Position numbers and translations under genes: made by a program
Part shown: piece after piece, positions 48,306 to 58,380 of the stretch
Layout of the letters: every line of letters starts with the position of its first letter
Numbering within the stretch: position 1 is the first letter of the stretch
Notes under the pieces: generated by a model
Databases searched by the model: none
What the model saw: only the letters and a program-made list of their open reading frames with translations
Told to the model about the DNA's origin: nothing
Source of the DNA: Methylogaea oryzae
GTDB lineage: Bacteria > Pseudomonadota > Gammaproteobacteria > Methylococcales > Methylococcaceae
NCBI RefSeq assembly: GCF_019669985.1
Contig: NZ_AP019782.1
Location: 2,040,001 to 2,104,000 of the forward strand
Length of the DNA: 64,000 bases
Direction of reading: 5' to 3'

Positions 48306-50861
48306 TCATGGAGGTAACGCCTCCCGCAAGCGGACCAGTAGCGCATTCAATTCGTCGCCGAACTGCCGCAACAGCTCCGGGTCGGGTTGCGTCCCGTCGA
48401 ACTTGAGCGCTTTGTCCAACGTGACCGCCCTGGCACGCAATATCTGGGCGCCGACCTGTCCCGCCGTGCCTTTTATGCGATGCACCAACACCGCCAATTC
48501 GTCCCAGGATTGGTCCGCGACCGCTGCCTCCATGCCTAGGCGCGCCTCCGCCAAGGTGTCCCGGAACAACAGAAGAAGCTCGCGTAAAAACGCCGTATCC
48601 CCGCCGAGGTCCTGCAACACCGGCACGAAATCGAAACCCTCGATTTTCATGAAAGAGGCGCCGCTGTCTCCTCCGGTTCCGACCGGCTCCGCCTGCGGCG
48701 CGCTGTGAGGCGCAATCCGCTTGATCAGCACGCGCATCAGTTCCTTGGGGTCCAGCGGCTTGGCCAAGTGGTCGTTCATGCCGGCCAAGAAACACGCCTC
48801 CTTGTCCTGCAGCATGGCGGCGGCAGTCACGGCGATGATCGGCAAGTCGGCCTTACCGGGCAACAGGCGAATGCGCCGGGTGGCGTCGATACCGTCCATG
48901 ACCGGCATGTGCAAATCCATCAACACGGCATCGAAAGACTCCCGCTGCACCGCCTCCAACGCCTCCTTGCCGTTTGCCACGATCACCGGCTGCAAACCGG
49001 CGCGGCGCAAATAATTATCCGCAACCTTTTGATTCAGCAGATTATCCTCGGCAACCAGGATGCGGGCGCCACGAATGCCCTGCGCCAATTCCACGTATGG
49101 CACCGGCGCTTGGGGGGCTGGAACGGCCAACTCCTCGACCGCCTGCGCATTGCCCAGCCCCAATTCCAACGTAAAGCTGAAGATGGCGCCCTTGCCCGGC
49201 TCGCTGTCGACGCCGATCTCGCCCCCCATCATTTCCACCAGCCGCTTGCAAATGCTCAAGCCCAAGCCCGTGCCGCCGTATTTGCGGGTGATGGAGCCGT
49301 CGGCCTGGGTAAAAGGCACGAACAAGCGGCCCGCTTCCTCCCGGCTCAAGCCTATGCCGGTGTCCTGCACGGCAAAACGCAGCCGCACCAGGCCGTCGCT
49401 GCCCCCGATGCGGCCCACTCTCAAGCTGACGCCGCCTTGCTCGGTGAATTTGAGGGCGTTGCCCACCAGATTGTTCAGCACCTGGCTCAACCGTATCGGA
49501 TCCCCCAGCAAGCGGCGCGGCACGTCCGCGTCCATGGTCATGGCCAGGGTCAAACCTTTCTGCTGCGCGGTGGCGACAAACAACCCGCGCACGTTTTGCA
49601 GCACTTCGCCCAGATCGAACTCGCTGCGGTGCAGCTCCAACATGCCGGCTTCTATTTTGGAGAAATCCAGTATGTCGTTGATGATGTGCAGCAGCGCGGT
49701 GGAGGACTCGTAAACCTTGCCGATGCAGTCTTGCTGCTCCGCGGTCAAACCGGTCTCCATCGCCAATCGGCTCAAACCGATGATGGCGTTCATCGGCGTG
49801 CGAATTTCGTGGCTGACGTTGGATAGGAATTCCGATTTGCTCTGGCTCGCCTTGACGGCGATATCGCGACTGTCCTTCAGCGCCGCCTCGAAACGATCTT
49901 GCTCGTCCCGGGCCTTCGCCCGCTCGATCGCCAAGCCAGCCAAATAGGCCGCGGATTGGATCAGTTCCAAATCGCTGGGCTGGGGCCGCTTGGAAACGGG
50001 GTAATACATCGCCAACACGCCCAGCACCTCGCCCCTGGCCGACTGCACCGGCTCCGACCAGCAAGCCCGCAAGTCGGCCTCGGCCGCCAACTCGCGGTAA
50101 TTGGCCCACAACGGATCGACCTGAGTATCTTCGACGATGACCCGCTGATGGCGGAAAGCGGCGGTGCCGCACGACCCCGCCCCCTCGCCGACCTCCAATC
50201 CGTCCACGGCGCGGTTGTAGAAGTCGGGCAAGCTGGGCGCGCTGCCCACGCGCAAATGGCGGCCGTCGGCGTCCATCAACAACACCGAGCAGCGCAGCTT
50301 GGGCCGTAACGCCTCGGCCATGCGGACGATGCCTTCCAGCACCAGAGGCAAGGGCGCATCCTTGGCCAGCATTTCCAAAATGCCGTTGCTAGAGCGCTGT
50401 AGCGCCTCCACCTGCTTCCGCTCCTGAATTTCCCGCTGCAAGCTCGCCGTCGCCGCCTCCCGTTCCGCCATTTGGAGCCCCAGCTGCGTGGTGCTGGGCA
50501 AGGTCAGCAAGATAGGCATGAACTTCCACACGACGCCGGCCGCCAGCAAGGACACGGCTGCGGTCACGGCCATGACGCCGCCTTGCAGCCAATACCACGG
50601 CTGCCAGAGGGTGAGAATATCCATCACGTGGCTCAGGCCGCAGGCCATGATGAAGATGGCGAAAAGCCAGTGCAGCGACTTGAATCGGATGTCCGAACGC
50701 CTCCGCACGAAATAAAAAATAGCGAAGGGAATGGAGAAATACGCTAAAGCCGTCAGACCGTTGGCGATGGCGTGCAAGTACACCAGCCAGGGATTCCATA
50801 ACAGGCAATAGCCGTGGGGAGTCATATCGGCCAGCAATCGCGAGATTGGATCGGTTTCCAT
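48306..50861 (-). CDS. hybrid histidine kinase with ethylene-receptor-like membrane domain
   Basis: This 851-residue kinase (start METDPISRLL; a TTG frame to 50948 crosses the ttcA terminator) has this order: three membrane helices (about 27-118), GAF (170-315), HisKA with SHEIRTP (His351), HATPase (NALKF, DTGIGL, GGTGLGL), REC (Asp649 in LMDLHMP) and HPt (His794 in LVHRIKGTAG). The membrane domain shows AYFSIPFAIFYFVRR and ACGLSHVMDI, which align with helices 1 and 2 of plant ETR1; Cys74 and His78 match the copper ligands Cys65 and His69, while the ETR1 Asp25 position is Asn34. GAF-HisKA-HATPase-REC is also the ETR1 order. copZ and copA follow. Ligand is not proven. Confidence 0.9.
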   Translation of the reverse strand: METDPISRLLADMTPHGYCLLWNPWLVYLHAIANGLTALAYFSIPFAIFYFVRRRSDIRFKSLHWLFAIFIMACGLSHVMDILTLWQPWYWLQGGVMAVTAAVSLLAAGVVWKFMPILLTLPSTTQLGLQMAEREAATASLQREIQERKQVEALQRSSNGILEMLAKDAPLPLVLEGIVRMAEALRPKLRCSVLLMDADGRHLRVGSAPSLPDFYNRAVDGLEVGEGAGSCGTAAFRHQRVIVEDTQVDPLWANYRELAAEADLRACWSEPVQSARGEVLGVLAMYYPVSKRPQPSDLELIQSAAYLAGLAIERAKARDEQDRFEAALKDSRDIAVKASQSKSEFLSNVSHEIRTPMNAIIGLSRLAMETGLTAEQQDCIGKVYESSTALLHIINDILDFSKIEAGMLELHRSEFDLGEVLQNVRGLFVATAQQKGLTLAMTMDADVPRRLLGDPIRLSQVLNNLVGNALKFTEQGGVSLRVGRIGGSDGLVRLRFAVQDTGIGLSREEAGRLFVPFTQADGSITRKYGGTGLGLSICKRLVEMMGGEIGVDSEPGKGAIFSFTLELGLGNAQAVEELAVPAPQAPVPYVELAQGIRGARILVAEDNLLNQKVADNYLRRAGLQPVIVANGKEALEAVQRESFDAVLMDLHMPVMDGIDATRRIRLLPGKADLPIIAVTAAAMLQDKEACFLAGMNDHLAKPLDPKELMRVLIKRIAPHSAPQAEPVGTGGDSGASFMKIEGFDFVPVLQDLGGDTAFLRELLLLFRDTLAEARLGMEAAVADQSWDELAVLVHRIKGTAGQVGAQILRARAVTLDKALKFDGTQPDPELLRQFGDELNALLVRLREALPP

Positions 50862-50901
50862 GCCAGTTGCCAGCGTAAGGAGTGAATCAGCGTCTTTGAG
50901 T

Positions 50902-50932
50902 ATAAAACGCGCCGTTCCCCAGGGAGAACGGC
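50902..50932 (-). terminator. intrinsic terminator of ttcA
   Basis: On the minus strand the stem gccgttc / gaacggc with an 8-base loop is followed by gcgTTTTAT. It lies 13 bases beyond the ttcA stop codon and before the kinase start, so the kinase is probably transcribed separately. Confidence 0.75.
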
Positions 50933-50944
50933 CCGCAGCGATAC

Positions 50945-51844
50945 TCAAACGGCAAGTATATCCAATCCGGCGTCGTTAACAGCAGCCGATGCCGCATCGT
51001 CCCGCCGCAGATCCAAACCGATAAAGTCGAACAGCGCACGATCCAGCAGCTGAGACGGCGCGACGTTCTGCAACGCGGTGAAGATGGTTTCCACCCGGCC
51101 CGGATGCTGCTTTTCCCAACCGCGCAACATCTCCTTCATGGCCTGGCGCTGGAGGTTTTCCTGCGAGCCGCACAGGTTGCAGGGGATGAGAGGAAAACCG
51201 CGCTGCTCGGCGAACTCGGCGATGTCGTCCTCGCGGCAGTAAGCCAGCGGGCGGATGAGGATGTGCTTGCCGTCGTCGCTGAGCAGCTTGGGCGGCATGG
51301 CCTTCAGCTTGCCGCCATAGAACAGGTTGAGGAAGAACGTTTCCAGGATGTCGTCGCGGTGGTGGCCCAGGGCGATCTTGGTCATGCCGTGTTGTTCGGC
51401 GAAGCCGTACAGCGTGCCGCGCCGCAGGCGGGAGCACAAGCCGCAGGTGGTCTTGCCCTCCGGCACCACGTTTTTGACGATGCTGTAGGTGTCTTTCTCG
51501 ATGATATGGAAAGGCACGCCGATGCTGCCCAGGTACTCCGGCAATACGTGCTCGGGGAAACCGGGCTGCTTTTGGTCCAGATTGACGGCGATCACCTCGA
51601 ACTTGACCGGCGCGCTGCGCTGCAAGCTGAGCAGGATGTCCAGCATGGCATAGGAATCCTTGCCGCCGGACAGACAGACCATGACCCGGTCGCCGTCCCG
51701 GATCATGTCGTAATCGGCAATCGCCTGCCCCGTTGCATGGCGCAGGCGTTTTTGCAGCTTGTTGAACTCGTACCGCTTGCGGCCGGTGAGCGAGTCTGCG
51801 GGGATGTGGATTTCCTGGATGGAGACAGCGGCCTCAGCCGTCAT
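50945..51844 (-). CDS. ttcA: tRNA 2-thiocytidine(32) synthetase
   Basis: TtcA adds sulfur to cytidine 32 of some tRNAs using ATP and a [4Fe-4S] cluster. The 299 residues have the PP-loop SGGKDS at 59-64, the motif [10 protein letters not shown] with the two cluster cysteines, and CNLCGSQ near residue 220. The start lies 11 bases inside the fabB 3' end on the same strand. Length is like the E. coli enzyme (311). Confidence 0.95.
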   Translation of the reverse strand: MTAEAAVSIQEIHIPADSLTGRKRYEFNKLQKRLRHATGQAIADYDMIRDGDRVMVCLSGGKDSYAMLDILLSLQRSAPVKFEVIAVNLDQKQPGFPEHVLPEYLGSIGVPFHIIEKDTYSIVKNVVPEGKTTCGLCSRLRRGTLYGFAEQHGMTKIALGHHRDDILETFFLNLFYGGKLKAMPPKLLSDDGKHILIRPLAYCREDDIAEFAEQRGFPLIPCNLCGSQENLQRQAMKEMLRGWEKQHPGRVETIFTALQNVAPSQLLDRALFDFIGLDLRRDDAASAAVNDAGLDILAV

Positions 51845-53054
51845 AACGCTGGAACACCAGGCTAGCGTTGGTGCCGCCGAAGCCGAAGCTGTTGGACATG
51901 ATGGCGTTCAACTGCACGTTGTCCTGCCGCTGGCGCACGATGGGCATGCCCTCCGCTTCCGGGTCGAGGGTTTCGATGTTGGCGGAAGCACAGAGGAAGC
52001 CCGCCTCCATCATCAGCAGCGAGTACACCGCCTCGTTGACGCCGGCGCCGCCCAAGGCATGGCCGGTCAGCGACTTGGTCGAGCTGATGGCGGGGGCTTT
52101 GTCGCCGAACACTTCACGGATCGCCTGCAACTCTTTCAAATCGCCCACCGGCGTGCTGGTGCCGTGGGTGTTGATATAGTCGATGGGCCGGCTGGCGGTT
52201 TCCATAGCCAGCTTCATGCAGCGCGCGGCGCCTTCGCCGGACGGGGCCACCATGTCGTACCCGTCGGAAGTGGCGCCGTAGCCCACCAGTTCGGCGTAAA
52301 TCTTCGCACCGCGCGCCTTGGCATGCTCCAACTCCTCCAACACCAGCACGCCGGCGCCGCCGGAAATGACGAAGCCGTCGCGGGTGACGTCATAGGCGCG
52401 GGAAGCGGTCTGCGGCGTATCGTTGTATTTGGAGGACAGGGCACCCATGGCGTCGAACAGCATGGTGAACGACCAGTGCACTTCGTCGCCGCCGCCGGCG
52501 AAAACGATGTCCTGCTTGCCCAGCTGGATCAGCTCCATGCCGTTGCCGATGCAATGGGCCGAGGTAGCGCAAGCGGAGCTGATCGAGTAGCTGACGCCTT
52601 TGATGTGGAACGGTGTCGCCAAACAGGCCGAGTTGGTGCTGGACATGCTGCGCGGCACCATGTACGGCCCCATTTTTTTCGGCCCCCCGCTCTTGCGGGT
52701 GATGTCGGCCGCCTCGATGATGTTGGCCGTGGACGGGCCGCCGGAGCCCATCACTAGGCCTGTGCGGAGATTGGAGACGTCATTTTCCGCAAGCCCGGCG
52801 TCGTCGATGGCCTGTTGCATCGCCACATAGTTGTAGGCGGCGCCGTCGCCCATGAAACGGCGAACTTTGCGGTCGATCAAGTCCTCCAGATCGAGTCGGA
52901 TGGGGCCGTAGACATGGCTGCGGAACCCCATATCCCGATATTCCTCGGAAAACGCCAAGCCGGAACGGCCTTCGCGCAGGGACTCCACCACTTCGTTCTT
53001 GTTATTGCCGATGCTGGAAACGATGCCCAGCCCGGTGATTACCACACGTCTCAT
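51834..53054 (-). CDS. fabB: 3-oxoacyl-[ACP] synthase I
   Basis: FabB extends fatty acids and is essential for unsaturated fatty acids. The 406 residues start [16 protein letters not shown], the family beginning; the open frame back to 53393 overlaps fabA and is an artefact. The nucleophile is Cys162 in [11 protein letters not shown], and the active-site histidines are in [11 protein letters not shown] and [11 protein letters not shown]. It is 14 bases after fabA, forming the classic fabAB pair. Confidence 0.96.
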   Translation of the reverse strand: MRRVVITGLGIVSSIGNNKNEVVESLREGRSGLAFSEEYRDMGFRSHVYGPIRLDLEDLIDRKVRRFMGDGAAYNYVAMQQAIDDAGLAENDVSNLRTGLVMGSGGPSTANIIEAADITRKSGGPKKMGPYMVPRSMSSTNSACLATPFHIKGVSYSISSACATSAHCIGNGMELIQLGKQDIVFAGGGDEVHWSFTMLFDAMGALSSKYNDTPQTASRAYDVTRDGFVISGGAGVLVLEELEHAKARGAKIYAELVGYGATSDGYDMVAPSGEGAARCMKLAMETASRPIDYINTHGTSTPVGDLKELQAIREVFGDKAPAISSTKSLTGHALGGAGVNEAVYSLLMMEAGFLCASANIETLDPEAEGMPIVRQRQDNVQLNAIMSNSFGFGGTNASLVFQRYDG

Positions 53055-53068
53055 AAGCCTTATTGACC

Positions 53069-53584
53069 TCAAAAAGCGCCGTTGATTGTGAACAACCCAA
53101 CCCGCAAATCCGTCGCTTCGTAAATGACTTTGCCGTCGCACTCCAATACCGCGTCGGCGATGCCCATCACCAGCTTGCGCATCAGTACCCGTTTGAGATT
53201 GATGCGGTAAATCACTTTTTTGTTCTCGGGCAACACTTGGCCGGTAAATTTGACCTCGCCCACGCCCAAAGCCCGGCCGCGGCCCGGCCCGCCCATCCAG
53301 CCCAGGTAAAAGCCCACCAGCTGCCACATGGCGTCCAATCCCAAGCAGCCCGGCATTACCGGATCGCCCTGGAAGTGGCAATCGAAAAACCACAAGCTGG
53401 GGTCTATATCCAACTCGGCGACGATAATGCCCTTGTCATACGCTCCGCCCACGGAATCGATCTGGCTGATGCGGTCGAACATGAGCATGGGCGGCAACGG
53501 CAGCTGGGCGTTACCGGGGCCGAACAACTCGCCCCGACCGCACTGTAGCAACTCCTCCCGAGTGTAGCTGTGCTTTTTTTGCAT
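53069..53584 (-). CDS. fabA: 3-hydroxydecanoyl-[ACP] dehydratase/isomerase
   Basis: FabA dehydrates 3-hydroxydecanoyl-ACP and isomerises the product to cis-3-decenoyl-ACP, opening the unsaturated pathway. The 171-residue hot-dog protein has His70 in [10 protein letters not shown] and Asp84 in LGLDAMWQ, the same numbers as in E. coli. The ribosome site is weak. It heads fabA-fabB-ttcA on the minus strand, divergent from the MEKHLA gene. Confidence 0.96.
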   Translation of the reverse strand: MQKKHSYTREELLQCGRGELFGPGNAQLPLPPMLMFDRISQIDSVGGAYDKGIIVAELDIDPSLWFFDCHFQGDPVMPGCLGLDAMWQLVGFYLGWMGGPGRGRALGVGEVKFTGQVLPENKKVIYRINLKRVLMRKLVMGIADAVLECDGKVIYEATDLRVGLFTINGAF

Positions 53585-53729
53585 GTAATTATTATGTTCC
53601 GAAAAAGGCCGTGTAAAAAAATGCGGCTATTCTAGCAGCACCGGGGACGTTGCAATACCCTCGCCGATCATTCGCGGGGACGCCAGTTGCGTTTACACTA
53701 GGGCGCCGCCCCGAACAGCGCATTTTAAC

Positions 53730-54206
53730 ATGACCTCACTTCCGCCAAACCCCGACAACGACTATTTAGCCGCGCACGCACAACTCTTGATCGCCAGCTA
53801 CCGTCATTGGTTCGGAGCGGAGCTGCTGCCGCCGGCGGCTTCCCCGGCGGAAACGGCGCGACGCCTGTTCGAAGCGGAGTTCGCAGTGTTATCCCACGAC
53901 ACAGGGCCGGAGCCCATGTTCAATTACGCCAACCGCAGCGCGCTGGCGCTGTTCGAAATGGACTGGCGGCAGTTGCTCGCCACCCCTTCCCGCGCGTCCG
54001 CCGAAGCCGTCAAGCAGGAGGAGCGGGATCGCATCATGGCGCAAGTGAGCGCGCAGGGCTACATCGACGATTACGCCGGCATACGCGTATCCCGCAACGG
54101 CCGGCGCTTCCGCATCGAAAACGCCCGCGTTTGGAACCTCGTCGACCCCGAAAACGGCGGCTACGCGGGTCAAGCGGCGGCGATCCCCGCTTGGCGATTC
54201 CTCTAG
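53730..54206 (+). CDS. MEKHLA domain protein
   Basis: This 158-residue protein is a single MEKHLA domain, a PAS-like fold first described in plant HD-ZIP III proteins and found alone in bacteria. Segments include HAQLLIASYRHWFG at the start, FNYANRSALALFEMDW (the typical Asn-Ala-Leu-Phe PAS-like stretch), SRASAEAVKQEERDRIMAQV and YAGIRVSRNGRRFRIENARVWNLVD. Its molecular role is unknown. It is a single gene, convergent with the TPR gene. Confidence 0.87.
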   Translation: MTSLPPNPDNDYLAAHAQLLIASYRHWFGAELLPPAASPAETARRLFEAEFAVLSHDTGPEPMFNYANRSALALFEMDWRQLLATPSRASAEAVKQEERDRIMAQVSAQGYIDDYAGIRVSRNGRRFRIENARVWNLVDPENGGYAGQAAAIPAWRFL

Positions 54207-54219
54207 CGGTCGTCCGGAC

Positions 54220-55929
54220 CTAACCCAGCAGTTGCAACAACCAAGGCGATTGCCGCAACCAGTCGAGGTCGGGATCGGTAAGCACGTGTTGGGCCGGCGG
54301 CAAACGCCCGGTTTCCTTAGCCTTGAGCAGCCACATGCGGGCCTCCGCCTCGTCGCGGCGCAGGGAGGCCAGACACGCCAAATCGTAAGCGGCCACGCCC
54401 GGTTGCAAGCGCTCGGCTTGCCGAAAGCGGCGGCTGGCCTCGTCCAGCAATTGGCTGCGCTGCTCGCCCAACGCGCGGTTGGCCTGCTCCAACAACACCA
54501 AGCCCCAACGGTTGACCACGCGACCGTCGTCCGGGTGCAAGCCGGCCGCGGCGGCGAATTTTTCCTCGGCGCGACGGTATAGCTCGTCGGCCTCCGCGCC
54601 TCGCTTGCCCGACGCTTGCCGCAGCAAGGCTTCTCCCCATTGCCACAGGGCCTCGTGGAATCCGGGGCGCATCTCCAGCGCTTGCGCGTATTTTTCCGTC
54701 GCCTCCTGAAACAACGTATCGGAAGCATCGCCCAGTTGGATTTCGGCCAACCCTTGCAACACCCGGCCCCAACCGTAGCAAACGTCGGCGTCGGGGCGCA
54801 CGCCTAAGGCGGCTTTGTATTTTTCGGCGGCGGCGCGGAAATAACGGGGCGCCGACTCGCGATCCGCTTCGCCTTGAGCTTGCAGCGCAGCGCCCCAGCG
54901 GGCATAGGCGTCGAAATTGCCCGGTTGCAAATCCAGCACCTGGCGGAACAATTCGCCCGCGCGGGCGTAACAGCGGCCGGATTCCGCCGTCGCGGCGCCG
55001 CCGGCTTGCCGGCAAAGGTCGTCGGCCTGCTCCAACAGGCACCACACCAGGAGGCGCTTGCCGTTCTCCACCTCCTCCGCATCAACGCCGCTTCCCGAGT
55101 CCTCCACCGCGCCCGCCAACCCCGCAGCCGCGGCGTCGTAATCGCCCGCCAGCACGGCCAACTGCACCTGATACTGCCGCGCAATCCGCCGCCGCTCGAA
55201 ATGGTCCAATATCCCATCGCCGCCCAGGCCCAAATCGGCCGCATCCTCCAACAAGCGACTCAGGGGAGCGGCGGGCGTCAGCTGAATCGCCCCGTCCGCC
55301 AGGGACAACTGCGGCAGCCGGGCAATGCAGTCCCGCACCGCGGCGATGGGCTGGCGCAGCAGTTCCGGAGGAAAAACATGGAGACCGCGCGCCAGGGAAA
55401 CCAGCAACGAATCTGGCGCCATATCGGGCAGGGCGTGCGCAGAGCGGAATTGGGTGTTTTGTTCCGCGCCGGGGGCGAACAGCGTGCAAGGGCTTTGCAT
55501 CAAGGCGGGATCAAACCCTCCGCCGAGGCAGTCGATAATCACCGACGCAGGCGGCAAACGCTGCCAAACCTGTCGTTCGTGTTCCGCCGAAACGGCGCCT
55601 ACCCTGCCCCCCTGCCCGTGCCGTAACAACAAAGCAGGCCCCGAACCGTCCGGCGGCAAGGCACCGGACGCCAGGTCGTATACGGCAGGCACCACACCGG
55701 TCAGCACGCACGCCTCCAACCAGCGGGAATCGGCTCCGTCCAGCACCGCCCACTGCACCCAGCCGTCTTTCAATAGCTGCGCCAGCGTCAGCTGCGCCCA
55801 GCCTTCGGCCGGCGTCGATCCCAGCAGCGCCACGGCGCTGCCGCCGCCCCGCCGGCTTTGCGCCAGCGCCTTCAAAAGTTCGTCGACATTCCTGTCCAAA
55901 CGCTCCCCCCGCACGTATCGCGTGGACAC
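54220..55929 (-). CDS. TPR protein of unknown function
   Basis: The 569-residue protein has an unrecognised N-terminal part (1-240), with LLGSTPAEGWAQLTLAQLL resembling an alpha/beta domain, and a C-terminal set of about six tetratricopeptide repeats (about 260-540), for example YARAGELFRQVLDLQPGNFDAYARWGAAL and EKYAQALEMRPGFHEALWQWGEALL. The end TDPDLDWLRQSPWLLQLLG is a familiar last helix of TPR proteins. No signal peptide or membrane helix is seen. The start is a GTG directly after the mtnP stop; inner starts at 55914 or 55899 are possible. Function unknown. Confidence 0.75.
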   Translation of the reverse strand: MSTRYVRGERLDRNVDELLKALAQSRRGGGSAVALLGSTPAEGWAQLTLAQLLKDGWVQWAVLDGADSRWLEACVLTGVVPAVYDLASGALPPDGSGPALLLRHGQGGRVGAVSAEHERQVWQRLPPASVIIDCLGGGFDPALMQSPCTLFAPGAEQNTQFRSAHALPDMAPDSLLVSLARGLHVFPPELLRQPIAAVRDCIARLPQLSLADGAIQLTPAAPLSRLLEDAADLGLGGDGILDHFERRRIARQYQVQLAVLAGDYDAAAAGLAGAVEDSGSGVDAEEVENGKRLLVWCLLEQADDLCRQAGGAATAESGRCYARAGELFRQVLDLQPGNFDAYARWGAALQAQGEADRESAPRYFRAAAEKYKAALGVRPDADVCYGWGRVLQGLAEIQLGDASDTLFQEATEKYAQALEMRPGFHEALWQWGEALLRQASGKRGAEADELYRRAEEKFAAAAGLHPDDGRVVNRWGLVLLEQANRALGEQRSQLLDEASRRFRQAERLQPGVAAYDLACLASLRRDEAEARMWLLKAKETGRLPPAQHVLTDPDLDWLRQSPWLLQLLG

Positions 55930-56679
<750 letters not shown>

Positions 56680-57231
56680 TCAAACCTCTTTGCAGGCATA
56701 AATGCCGGGCGCGTTGCGCAAATATCCCTTGTAATCCATGCCGTAGCCGAACAAGTAACGATTGCCGGTACGCAAGGCGATGAAATCGGCGCGGCAAGGC
56801 TTGGGCTTGCCCAAATCCTTCTCCACCAGCACGGCGGTATGGACCGAAGCAGCGCCTTGCTCGTGGCAATAACGAATGATTTCCGCCAGGGTGATGCCCT
56901 CGTCCAGCACGTCGTCGACGATCAGCACGCTACGTCCGCGCAGTTCGGCGGACGGTTCCAGCAACCAGCGAATCGTGCCGCCGGAAATGGCGCCGCCATA
57001 TCGTGTGGCGGTAATGGAATTCACTTCCAAGGGAAAAGGCAGCTGCGGCAGCAGACGGCCGGCGAACACCACGCCGCCATTCATGACGGCAAGGATCAGG
57101 GGATTGCTCTCCCCCAAAAGCGCAGTCACCTGCGCCGCCAGCTCCGTTACGGCTTCCTCGACCTCGCCTTGGTCGAACAAACAATCGGCTTCCGCCTCGA
57201 CCCGCCGCACCTCGTCCAAACTCACCGTCAT
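56680..57231 (-). CDS. hypoxanthine-guanine phosphoribosyltransferase
   Basis: This 183-residue type I phosphoribosyltransferase returns hypoxanthine (and possibly guanine) to the nucleotide pool. The PRPP motif VLIVDDVLDEGITL and the base-binding DFIALRTGNRYLFGYGMDYKGY are clear; an N-terminal MNGGVVFAG loop is typical of the HPRT group. The ATG overlaps the nagZ stop as ATGA, and mtnP follows after 9 bases. A longer frame back into nagZ is an overlap artefact. Confidence 0.92.
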   Translation of the reverse strand: MTVSLDEVRRVEAEADCLFDQGEVEEAVTELAAQVTALLGESNPLILAVMNGGVVFAGRLLPQLPFPLEVNSITATRYGGAISGGTIRWLLEPSAELRGRSVLIVDDVLDEGITLAEIIRYCHEQGAASVHTAVLVEKDLGKPKPCRADFIALRTGNRYLFGYGMDYKGYLRNAPGIYACKEV

Positions 57232-58274
57232 GCACCGTCTCCCGTTATCAAGGGTTGCACTAATTCGACCGCCCGTCGCCAACGGGCCGTCTGTTCCAAT
57301 TCCGCCCAGGGCAAAGCGCCGGGCCTGCGCAAAGCGGCAAGCCTGCGGGCCGACTCGGGCAGTTCCAATCCGTCTAGGGATTCCACCACCTTCGCCGCAG
57401 CCTCCGGGTTGTTGCATACCAAAACCATGTCGCACCCCGCATCCAGCGCGCTACGGGCGCGCTGGGCGAAATCGCCGATGGCGGCCGCGCCTTCCATGGA
57501 CAGATCGTCGCTGAAGATCACGCCTTTGAAGTCCAGCCGCTGACGCAGCACGTGCTGCAACCAGAAGCGGGAGAAACCGGCCGGGTGCTGATCCAGGCTG
57601 GGATACACCACATGGGCGGGCATAATCGCGTCCAGCCCCCGGGGAATAAGCCGGCGATAGGGCAATAAGTCGCGGCTCCAGAGCACGTCCCATGGCCGGT
57701 CGTCCACCGGCAGCGCCAGGTGGGAGTCGGCCGCCACGCCGCCATGGCCGGGAAAATGCTTCCCGACCGCCGGCATGCCCGCCTCGGCCATGCCGGCCAT
57801 GAAAGCCGCCGCCAAGTGCGTGGCGGTTTCGGCATCGCGGGCGAAAGCGCGATCGCCGATGATTTCGCTGACGCCGCAGTCCACGTCCAACACCGGCGCA
57901 AAGCTGAAGTCGATATCCACCGCCCGCACTTCCGCCGCCATCAACCAGCCGGCTTCGCGCGCCAGCGGTTCGGCCGCCGCCACGTCGCCGCCGCAGTGTT
58001 CCAGATAGCGGGCCGCCGCCGGCAGCCGCGTATACCTCGCGCGCATGCGCTGCACCCTGCCGCCTTCCTGATCCACCGCCAGCAACAATTCGCCGCGCCG
58101 CGCCGCGCGCACGTCGGCCACCAGGGCGGCGGCCTGGCGCGGCGATTCGTAATTGCGGCTGAAAAGGATCACTCCGCCCACGGCGGGATGATTCAGCAAC
58201 TCCCGCTCCTCTGGAGCGAGGGTCGTGCCTTGCAGATCCAACATCACCGGGCCGACCGGCTGACTATCGAGCAT
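57228..58274 (-). CDS. nagZ: beta-N-acetylhexosaminidase (cytoplasmic, wall recycling)
   Basis: NagZ removes GlcNAc from 1,6-anhydromuropeptides in peptidoglycan recycling. The 348-residue GH3 barrel has VDQEGGRVQRM, the catalytic His loop KHFPGHGG and nucleophile Asp in FSDDLSMEGAA. I chose the ATG at 58274 because a TATAAT box (58315-58310, minus strand) would start transcription at about the other ATG (58301), leaving it without a leader. It lacks a signal peptide. Confidence 0.94.
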   Translation of the reverse strand: MLDSQPVGPVMLDLQGTTLAPEERELLNHPAVGGVILFSRNYESPRQAAALVADVRAARRGELLLAVDQEGGRVQRMRARYTRLPAAARYLEHCGGDVAAAEPLAREAGWLMAAEVRAVDIDFSFAPVLDVDCGVSEIIGDRAFARDAETATHLAAAFMAGMAEAGMPAVGKHFPGHGGVAADSHLALPVDDRPWDVLWSRDLLPYRRLIPRGLDAIMPAHVVYPSLDQHPAGFSRFWLQHVLRQRLDFKGVIFSDDLSMEGAAAIGDFAQRARSALDAGCDMVLVCNNPEAAAKVVESLDGLELPESARRLAALRRPGALPWAELEQTARWRRAVELVQPLITGDGA

Positions 58275-58309
58275 GCGTAAATTCCGTGAAGTCCCGTGCA
58301 TGGCCGTCG

Positions 58310-58317
58310 ATTATAAT
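58310..58317. promoter_or_regulatory. ATTATAAT -10 element between nagZ and the FliL-like gene
   Basis: The palindrome ATTATAAT gives a perfect TATAAT on both strands, in the gap between divergent nagZ and the FliL-like gene. No good -35 box stands at 17 bases on either side, so only the -10 is supported. Confidence 0.5.
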
Positions 58318-58380
58318 CTACCCATACAAGCTGAACGGGGCTAAATTAGCCGCCCCATTACGACGGAGACTAGATAGGCC

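Noticed and set aside
48705-49826. 373-codon plus-strand ORF opposite the hybrid kinase
   Set aside because: Antisense of clear HisKA, HATPase and REC coding sequence.
53055-53393. Apparent 113-residue extension of FabB
   Set aside because: It overlaps fabA in another frame, and FabB homologs begin at [10 protein letters not shown].
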